A program made the translations under genes and the position numbers. DNA of 64,000 nt from positions 20,844 through 84,843 of the forward strand of contig PNAP01000031.1 of NCBI GenBank assembly GCA_003169735.1, written 5' to 3'. Below, one piece after another: positions 58,423-64,000 of this stretch. The notes under the pieces are model-generated. The model did not search any database and was not told the origin of the DNA. It saw only the letters and a list, made by a program, of their open reading frames with translations. This DNA comes from Chloroflexota bacterium. Lineage in GTDB: Bacteria > Chloroflexota > Limnocylindria > Limnocylindrales > CSP1-4. Each line of letters opens with the position of its first letter. Positions within the stretch are counted from its first letter, which is position 1.

Positions 58423-58517
58423 GATCCGGCTCCGATCGTCTGGACGGCCGACGCGCTTGGGCTCGGCAGCGGTGGCCGCACGATGGCCCCCTGTGACGCT
58501 GGCGCCATCCGTGGAGG

Positions 58518-58566
58518 TACGGATGCAGGTACCCGGCCGCCTCGAGGAAACGACGGGGCATCCGTA
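58518..58566 (-). other. Hairpin between add and the ELWxSDGT gene
   Basis: TACGGATGC (58518-58526) pairs perfectly with GCATCCGTA (58558-58566), enclosing a CCTCGAGG mini-stem. It is 17 bp past the add stop, so it could end that transcript or lie in the leader of the repeat-protein gene. No T-tract. Confidence 0.4.
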
Positions 58567-58582
58567 TCCCATGCGTAGCTCT

Positions 58583-59638
58583 TCACGCCTCCTCGCGCTC
58601 GACCTGGGCGCGGGCCGCGGGCGCGTGCCGTGGCAGGGGCAGGTCGCTGACGCCGGCCACGAACGATGCCTGCCGCGCCCACTCGGCTGACTGGAGTTGC
58701 TCCTCCACCGACAGGATGCCGAGGCGGCCCAGTGTCGCCAGTTCATCCCGGATGTAGGTCTTGAGCATCTCCGGACCGTCGGTGTTGATGGTGTAGCGGA
58801 CGCCATTGCGGCGGAACGTGTCGAAGATCCAGCGGAATTCCTCCCAGCCGGAGACGACGCGCGTGTTGAGGTTGCTGGTCGGGCAGATCTCAAGGGTGAT
58901 CCCGCGCTCCCGGATCATCGCCATCGTGCGCGGGTCAAAGGCCGACTTGACGCCATGGCCGATGCGGCTCGGCTCGAGGTGCTCGATGACCTGGGCGATC
59001 TCCTCGATGGGACCCGATTCGCCGGTGTGGACGGTGATGCCGAGGCCCTGACGCCGGAGGCGCTGGAAGAGGCGCCGGTATTCCGATGGGTCGAACGTCG
59101 CGGCTTCCGGCCCGGCGATATCGATGCCGACCACGCCCCGATCGCGATACGTGATGGCCTTCTCGGCCATGATCTCGTTGAGGGCGAAGGGGAAGCTGCG
59201 GTCGAGGCAGATGATCAGCCCCGGACGGACCGGGTACTCCAGCCGTGCCCGATCCATGCCGCGGATGGCGGCCGAGATGATGTGGTCGAGATCCTGCTCG
59301 CCGCCGCGGTTGCGCTTCATCGGGTTGAAACGGAGTTCGATGGTCGTGACGTTGTTCTTGCGATAGGCGCCGCCGACCACCTCGTAGACGGACCGCTCGA
59401 CCGCCAGGGGCGAGGACTGGATCAGCTCGGTCCAATGGAAGAGTTCGAGATAGCCGTCGAACGATCGGCCGCGGCGTGCCGAGACGGTGATCATCTCCCG
59501 GAATTCCCAGTAGTCCTTGGTCGGCAGCCGGATGCCCTGCGAGTGGGCGATGCCCCACATGATGGCGGGCGCGACGGCACCGCCGAGATGGCAATGCAGC
59601 TCGGTCAGCGGGACCTTTCGGGGAAGGGCGCCTGGCAC
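58583..59638 (-). CDS. add: Adenosine deaminase family protein
   Basis: A 351-aa metal-dependent amidohydrolase. LTELHCHLGGAVAPAIMWGIA at residues 11-31 has the HxHxxG metal motif, ITVHTGESGPIEEI near 200 the HTGE motif with catalytic Glu, SRIGHGVK near 228 a His, and YTINTDGPEMLKT near 283 the metal Asp. TLEICPTSNLNTRVVSG near 250 is also typical. It deaminates adenosine or a modified nucleoside; family members with TDGPEM in place of TDDP are common in this branch and may prefer other substrates. The GTG at 59638 is fixed by TAGCAT 7 nt upstream. Confidence 0.88.
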   Translation of the reverse strand: MPGALPRKVPLTELHCHLGGAVAPAIMWGIAHSQGIRLPTKDYWEFREMITVSARRGRSFDGYLELFHWTELIQSSPLAVERSVYEVVGGAYRKNNVTTIELRFNPMKRNRGGEQDLDHIISAAIRGMDRARLEYPVRPGLIICLDRSFPFALNEIMAEKAITYRDRGVVGIDIAGPEAATFDPSEYRRLFQRLRRQGLGITVHTGESGPIEEIAQVIEHLEPSRIGHGVKSAFDPRTMAMIRERGITLEICPTSNLNTRVVSGWEEFRWIFDTFRRNGVRYTINTDGPEMLKTYIRDELATLGRLGILSVEEQLQSAEWARQASFVAGVSDLPLPRHAPAARAQVEREEA

Positions 59639-59645
59639 GCGCCCA

Positions 59646-59651
59646 ATGCTA
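59646..59651 (-). promoter_or_regulatory. -10 box TAGCAT, leaderless-type
   Basis: TAGCAT lies 7 nt before GTG 59638. Confidence 0.55.
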
Positions 59652-59695
59652 CTTGGGCGGTTCGATGCCGGCTATATCGGGAGCTGCGTCGGCAG

Positions 59696-61444
59696 CTATC
59701 TCGGCGGCGTGGTCCCGGTCAACTGATCCAGGTAGGTCTGGAGATCCTCAGCGCCCGGGGGGACGACGACCGATGATGCTCCGACGACTCCGACGCAGAA
59801 GACCAGGTGCTCGGGCTTCGACGCTCCCGTGAACGCGAGCTCGTAGTACCCGGCCGGCCACGTCGGCGTGTGTAGCGGCGCGACCAGCACTCGGCCGGGG
59901 AATGGATCGATGGCCGCCTCGGAATCGATGCGGATGCTCGACCCGCCCGTGAATAGTCGCGACACCGAGACACCGGACACGGGAGCGTCAGCATGTTCGG
60001 CGCTGATGACCCGCTGCGGCCCCAGAAGCTGGCCGCCGCGGCAGGTGTCACCCAGTTTCGCCGGGTCCAGCGGCGCCGTGTTCGGCTGCTGGCTCGTCGT
60101 CGCCTGGGAAAGCTCGGGCGCGATGCCCCACTCCCGGACGCCCGAGTCGGCCGTCGCCGCAGAGCGTACGGCGTCGATCAGCGGCGACAGGCTGCCGTCC
60201 GCGGACGGATAGACATCGAGCAGCCAGGACGCCCGGTCTTCGACCGCGCCGGCATGCCACGTCGCATCGATGCGGTAGGTGCCCGCACCAAAGCCGGTCT
60301 CGGGCTGCCGGAAGGCCACGACGACATGACCGCTTGTGTCGCCCGAACCTCGGACGGTGATGACTTCCCCCTGTGTCGACAGGCGGACGGCTAGAGGAGC
60401 GATCTCGGATAGCACGGCCGTGTCCACCGTCACCGCAGCCAGGTCGACGCCAAGGATCGACGCTCCCTCGAGCGGCGTCTCGAACTGGCCGAGGTCTCCC
60501 GGTGCAGCGGTGCTCAGGCCCGTCCACGCGGTCCTCGCATCGACCTTGCCTTGGATCGGCTGGCCGAGGAACGCGGTCATCGTGATGAGCGGCCCGCTGG
60601 CCCGCGAGGCGGTCAGCGCGAACGCGCCGACGGGCCACATCGCCGAATCGTTCGTGATCGTGGTGTCGTCGAGGTTGGCGAATGGCAGCGCGGGTGCATT
60701 CGCCGCTACGTCGCCGCGGATATCGAGCTGGATGGTGACGATGCAGGCGCTGGTCAGGACGTCGATCCGATACGAACCAGGACGCCAGGTGCGATCCGCG
60801 GACAGGCTCGCCGGTGGCAGGAAGACGAGCTCGGTGCCTTCGCCGGGGAGCGCCACGCCCGTGGTCGGTACGTACCGCATGTCACCGCCCAGCCAGATGC
60901 GCACGTCGAGGACCGCGTCCTGGTGCGGCGTCGTGACGCCGATGGCGACGATCGGTCGCTGCGCGGACGTCGTCAGCCAGATCGCTTGCGAATGGGGAGC
61001 CGTGCAAGGGTCGCCCGCGTTTCGAGCGCTCTGCTGAGCCGCGACCCATGTCTCGGCCAGGGTCGGCCCGCCCGTCGGGCTGTCCGTGAAGGCGCGGACG
61101 CCCCACGCATCGTGGTCGCGCGTGGCGGACGCGACCTCGGGCTGCCAACTCGCGAGTTCGAGGCCGTTCGGGGTCGGCGACGGCACGGGCGCGTCGGCGG
61201 GTGCACTCGGCGACGGCGTGGGGCCCGTGGGCGCCACTGACGCCGAGGGGATGGCGCTCGGTCGCGGCGTCCCGATGGCGGTCACCGGCGAACTCGGTCC
61301 GGGCCGCCCGAACTCCCACGGTTTGGCAACGGCAACGACCAGGAAGACGACGATGAACACGACCACGATCGACGCCGGATCAGGTCCGCGCCGCGGCTTC
61401 CCGATGCGCTGGATCGTCGGCATCTCCGAGCGGCGGTCGATCAT
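59696..61444 (-). CDS. Membrane-anchored protein, paralogue A of a tandem pair
   Basis: A 582-aa protein: a basic cytoplasmic start, one membrane helix (about residues 24-40, ASIVVVFIVVFLVVAVAKPW), a Pro/Ser/Thr-rich linker, then about 480 extracellular residues built mostly of beta strands. Recurrent WxxGxYRIDVL and GxGTYRIDATW-type strands suggest several Ig-like or beta-sandwich modules, and Cys residues are paired (CTAP, CIVT, CRGG, CVGV). The downstream neighbour on the same strand shares AVAKPWEFGRPGP and the C-terminal TPTWPAGYYELAFTG-LVFCVGV block. No known family. ATG 61444 has TAGGAT 6 nt upstream. Confidence 0.75.
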   Translation of the reverse strand: MIDRRSEMPTIQRIGKPRRGPDPASIVVVFIVVFLVVAVAKPWEFGRPGPSSPVTAIGTPRPSAIPSASVAPTGPTPSPSAPADAPVPSPTPNGLELASWQPEVASATRDHDAWGVRAFTDSPTGGPTLAETWVAAQQSARNAGDPCTAPHSQAIWLTTSAQRPIVAIGVTTPHQDAVLDVRIWLGGDMRYVPTTGVALPGEGTELVFLPPASLSADRTWRPGSYRIDVLTSACIVTIQLDIRGDVAANAPALPFANLDDTTITNDSAMWPVGAFALTASRASGPLITMTAFLGQPIQGKVDARTAWTGLSTAAPGDLGQFETPLEGASILGVDLAAVTVDTAVLSEIAPLAVRLSTQGEVITVRGSGDTSGHVVVAFRQPETGFGAGTYRIDATWHAGAVEDRASWLLDVYPSADGSLSPLIDAVRSAATADSGVREWGIAPELSQATTSQQPNTAPLDPAKLGDTCRGGQLLGPQRVISAEHADAPVSGVSVSRLFTGGSSIRIDSEAAIDPFPGRVLVAPLHTPTWPAGYYELAFTGASKPEHLVFCVGVVGASSVVVPPGAEDLQTYLDQLTGTTPPR

Positions 61445-61450
61445 CGGCGC

Positions 61451-61456
61451 ATCCTA
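61451..61456 (-). promoter_or_regulatory. -10 box TAGGAT, leaderless-type
   Basis: TAGGAT lies 6 nt before ATG 61444, inside the 15-bp gap between the two paralogues. Confidence 0.5.
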
Positions 61457-61459
61457 AAC

Positions 61460-63202
61460 CTAAGTGGCACCGCCATCGACGCAGAAGACGAGCACCGACG
61501 ACCCGACCCCGACATCAAGACCGCTGTGGACGATGGTCACGGCGTAGACTCCCGGCGCCCACGTCGGCGTGGAGAGTGGTGCCATGACCGCCAGTCCGTC
61601 GACCGTGGTCGAGTCGATATTCGCGGCGACGTGCAGCGGCGCCCCATCGGCCGCGATCCGATCGACGGTCACGCCGTGTCGGGCCTGGTCCGGGAACGCT
61701 ACGCCGACGATGGTCGTGCCGGGCGGCACGATCGTGCCCCGGTGACACGTCGGACCGACCTGCGCGAGTGTCGGCATCGTGCGCCACCGCGGAGGCTGCG
61801 TGCTCACGACCCCGTCGCCGACGCGGGTGAGTACCGCCCAATCGCCGGCGAACGGTGCGAAAGCACGCACACCGTCGAGCAGCGGCGATGGGTCGGGGCT
61901 GCCGCCGTCGAGCGATAACTCGAGGTTGTACGAGCCCTGGCTATCGATCCGCTTCACCGTCCGCCAACGCACGTCCAGCCGGTAGGTCCCGGCCGCGAAT
62001 TCCGACCCCGTCGGCAGGAAGATGATGATCGACCCGATGGCGCCGCGGCCGGCCGTGACCAGCGTCGGCTGGACCGGATCCGCGCCGGTGTCCAGATCGG
62101 TGAGAGTCGCCGACTTGAACACTTCGCCCGCCGCCATGCCGAGGGTGATGGCGATGACGGACGTTCCAGGCGACGGCCCGGACGTAACCGTCAGCGGTGG
62201 CGTCGCGGCGCCTCCGAGGTCGAGCCAGGCGGACGCATCGTCCAGTGGGGCGCTGGCCTGGACCGGCAGCAGCTCGGCGTCGAGCCCCGATCGCGGCAGC
62301 CCGTCCGAGGTGCGGACCACGACGAGCCCGGGACCGAGGCCGTGGACGAGCCCCTCGATCTCGTCCGCGGTGTACAGGCCCACCCCCGACGAAGCGGAGA
62401 CACGAACCGCACCCGGCACGAGGATGGGAAAACGGAGGATGTCGTGTCCGGTCAGCACCTCGAGGCGGTACGGTCCGGGCAGCCAGACCGCGGTTCCGCT
62501 TCCGGCAAGTGCGGGCGGCAGGACGACCGTGCTCGCGCCGCCCGAGATGTCGGGGAGTTCCCGCACAGCGACGTAGCCACCGTCACCGGCGGAACTCCAC
62601 ACGCGGAGGCCGAGGATCGGGTCATGCGGCGGTGACGTCACGGCCAGGGCGACGACCGGCGAGTCACCCGTCGCCAGCGGGTAGGGGTTTGGGTCCGTCG
62701 GCTCGAATCCGTGCCAGAACGCCTGGAAGGTGTGGGGCGGCTCAGATGGCGTCACGACGCTGGCGCCCGGCGGCAGCGACGCGGGGAGCGGCGCCTCCGG
62801 TACCAGTGCGCCGACACCCCACCCACCACCGAAGCCGCTCTGGTGCCACGCGGCCGAGAGCGTCGCCGGATCGGCCTGAAGATCCGACAGGGGCGTTGGC
62901 GTTGGCAACGGCCCTGACGTTGGCAGCGGCACCGGTGTTGGCAACGCGACCGGTCCCGGGAATGGCATGTGCGAGGGCGCGGCGGCCACGGTCGTCGAAG
63001 TCGGCGCGGGTGAGCGCGAAGCCAGGGCGGCGATGGTCGGTCCGGGCTTGCCGAAGTCCCACGGTTTGGCGACGGCGAGTGCGACGAACGCGATCAGCCC
63101 GACCGCGACCACGACCCCGCGATCCACTCCGCGACGGCGGCGGATCGGCTTGGCGATCGGGACGCCGATGAACGGCTGGGGATCCTGGGTCGGGAGCGGC
63201 AT
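61460..63202 (-). CDS. Membrane-anchored protein, paralogue B of a tandem pair
   Basis: A 580-aa protein with the same plan as paralogue A: basic N-terminus, one membrane helix ending AVAKPWDFGKPGP, a Pro/Thr linker (TPVPLPTSGPLPTPTP), and a beta-rich extracellular part. It ends TPTWAPGVYAVTIVHSGLDVGVGSSVLVFCVDGGAT, aligned to the end of A. Conserved WxxGxYRLxVL strands recur. No family recognised. It is 21 bp downstream of lipA and may be co-transcribed with it, although lipA co-function is not implied. Confidence 0.75.
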   Translation of the reverse strand: MPLPTQDPQPFIGVPIAKPIRRRRGVDRGVVVAVGLIAFVALAVAKPWDFGKPGPTIAALASRSPAPTSTTVAAAPSHMPFPGPVALPTPVPLPTSGPLPTPTPLSDLQADPATLSAAWHQSGFGGGWGVGALVPEAPLPASLPPGASVVTPSEPPHTFQAFWHGFEPTDPNPYPLATGDSPVVALAVTSPPHDPILGLRVWSSAGDGGYVAVRELPDISGGASTVVLPPALAGSGTAVWLPGPYRLEVLTGHDILRFPILVPGAVRVSASSGVGLYTADEIEGLVHGLGPGLVVVRTSDGLPRSGLDAELLPVQASAPLDDASAWLDLGGAATPPLTVTSGPSPGTSVIAITLGMAAGEVFKSATLTDLDTGADPVQPTLVTAGRGAIGSIIIFLPTGSEFAAGTYRLDVRWRTVKRIDSQGSYNLELSLDGGSPDPSPLLDGVRAFAPFAGDWAVLTRVGDGVVSTQPPRWRTMPTLAQVGPTCHRGTIVPPGTTIVGVAFPDQARHGVTVDRIAADGAPLHVAANIDSTTVDGLAVMAPLSTPTWAPGVYAVTIVHSGLDVGVGSSVLVFCVDGGAT

Positions 63203-63223
63203 GACCGATCCGCCATCAGCCGA

Positions 63224-64000
63224 TCAGGCCACGCCGTTGGCGGCCAGCGCTGCCGCGACGGACGAACGGCGTTGTCGCGCGGCGACGGGGACCTGGTCGC
63301 GAGCGTGGTACGAGGAGCGCACCAACGGCCCCGATTCGACGTGCTTGAAGCCAAGCTCGAGCGCCTCGGCCTTCATCTCCGCGAACTCCGTCGGGTGGTA
63401 GTAGCGCACCAGCGGCAGGTGGTTCGTGGTCGGGCGCAGGTACTGCCCGACGGTCAGGATGTCGCAGTCGACCACGCGCAGGTCGCGGAACGCCTGGCTC
63501 AGCTCCTCACGGGTCTCGCCGAGGCCGACCATCAGGCTCGACTTCGTGTGCACCGTGCCCGTGTTGCCGGTGATCTCGACGGCATATGCCTTAGCGCGCT
63601 CGAGGACGCCGAGCGAGCGGTCGTAGCGGGCTCGCTTGCGGACGGCCCTCTGGAGCCGCTCGACCGTCTCGATGTTGTGGTTGAGGATGTCAGGCTGAGC
63701 GGCCATGACGGTCCGCAGCGGCGCCTCGTCACCGTTGAAGTCGGGGATCAGCACTTCGACGCCCATGCCGGGTGATTCGCGGCGAAGGGCACGAATGGTT
63801 TCAGCGAAGATGTGCGCGCCGCCATCGGGCAGATCGTCGCGCGCGACGCTCGTCACGACGCAGTGCTCGAGGGCCATCCGCCGGACCGCCTCGGCGACCC
63901 GGCGTGGCTCGTCCTCGTCGTTCCAGGTCGGGCGGCCGGTCTTGACCGCGCAGAAGCCGCAGGCTCGGGTGCAGACGTCGCCGAGGATCATGATCGTCGC
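63224..64000 (-). CDS. lipA: Lipoyl synthase, N-terminus cut by window edge
   Basis: The last 258 residues of LipA, the radical-SAM enzyme that inserts sulfur into octanoyl groups. [15 protein letters not shown] (CxxxCxxC) is the SAM-cluster motif, followed by [54 protein letters not shown] and [25 protein letters not shown], all canonical. The auxiliary cluster Cys-rich N-terminus is outside the window. The C-terminal SSYHARDQ holds the Ser that ligates the auxiliary cluster (RSSY). The track lists an internal ATG at 63991; the frame continues open to the edge. Confidence 0.97.
   Translation of the reverse strand, partial: ATIMILGDVCTRACGFCAVKTGRPTWNDEDEPRRVAEAVRRMALEHCVVTSVARDDLPDGGAHIFAETIRALRRESPGMGVEVLIPDFNGDEAPLRTVMAAQPDILNHNIETVERLQRAVRKRARYDRSLGVLERAKAYAVEITGNTGTVHTKSSLMVGLGETREELSQAFRDLRVVDCDILTVGQYLRPTTNHLPLVRYYHPTEFAEMKAEALELGFKHVESGPLVRSSYHARDQVPVAARQRRSSVAAALAANGVA

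Overview
High-GC, gene-dense bacterial DNA with one chromosomal style throughout and no phage, CRISPR, rRNA or large plasmid-like segment. The gene set points to a Chloroflexota-type bacterium, possibly the Limnocylindria/Ellin6529 group: split methylmalonyl-CoA mutase with MeaB, several acyl-CoA dehydrogenases, an F420-type LLM oxidoreductase, a stand-alone LigD polymerase with a LigC-type ligase, a serpin, and ELWxSDGT-repeat secreted proteins. That placement is inference; no rRNA is present to prove it. Many operon-head genes have a TANNNT -10 box only 6-8 nt before the start codon, so much of the mRNA is probably leaderless. Internal operon genes usually couple by ATGA/GTGA overlaps, and a minority of genes have a clear Shine-Dalgarno.

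Layout. 0-5.5 kb: a serpin running off the left edge, sugar-phosphate catabolism (BadF-type kinase, GH4 6-phospho-glycosidase, ROK kinase) and a BioD/DRTGG protein. 5.5-10.3 kb: an unknown protein, a gene-poor repeat-bearing gap, glutamate dehydrogenase, DegV, thiolase. 10.3-13.1 kb: PhzF-like, AroQ, a small membrane protein, then an XRE-HTH/nuclease-like gene bracketed by two ~197-bp elements with matching terminal inverted repeats. 13.1-17.7 kb: acyl-CoA dehydrogenase, 3-hydroxybutyryl-CoA dehydrogenase, MeaB, B12-binding mutase subunit, FolE, TatA-like. 17.7-25.1 kb: thioesterase, alpha/beta hydrolase, metallopeptidase, threonine dehydratase-like enzyme, ArsR plus thioredoxin, acetyltransferase, flavin/F420-type oxidase-like protein, large mutase subunit. 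25-33.5 kb: RlpA-like protein, J-domain protein, ATP-dependent DNA ligase, three surface/membrane proteins, LigD polymerase overlapping a shortened pyrophosphatase. 33.5-42 kb: nitroreductase, VOC, DUF3307/SatD pair with palindromic operators, acyl-CoA dehydrogenase, small HTH protein, a truncated acetyltransferase, VOC, two DinB proteins, lysyl-oxidase-like, polysaccharide deacetylase, tRNA-Arg. 42-51 kb: VapBC, solitary DNA methyltransferase with an overlapping coiled-coil gene, D-glutamate pathway pair (DgcA/DgcN-like), tRNA-Glu, alpha/beta hydrolase, DUF1015, LLM oxidoreductase. 51-64 kb: lipoprotein, acyl-CoA synthetase, SpoU methyltransferase, acyl-CoA dehydrogenase, an ELWxSDGT-repeat secreted protein, adenosine deaminase, two tandem paralogous membrane-anchored proteins, and LipA running off the right edge.

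Metabolic theme: a heterotroph that oxidises fatty or branched-chain acids (acyl-CoA dehydrogenases, hydroxyacyl-CoA dehydrogenase, thiolase, acyl-CoA synthetase) and moves propionyl units through methylmalonyl-CoA, with sugar, peptidoglycan-type amino acid (D-Glu, dipeptide) and nucleoside scavenging beside it. The most unusual items are the inverted-repeat-flanked HTH/nuclease unit, the satD operator array, the LigD polymerase/shortened pyrophosphatase pair, and two alpha/beta hydrolases whose nucleophile serine is replaced by glycine.
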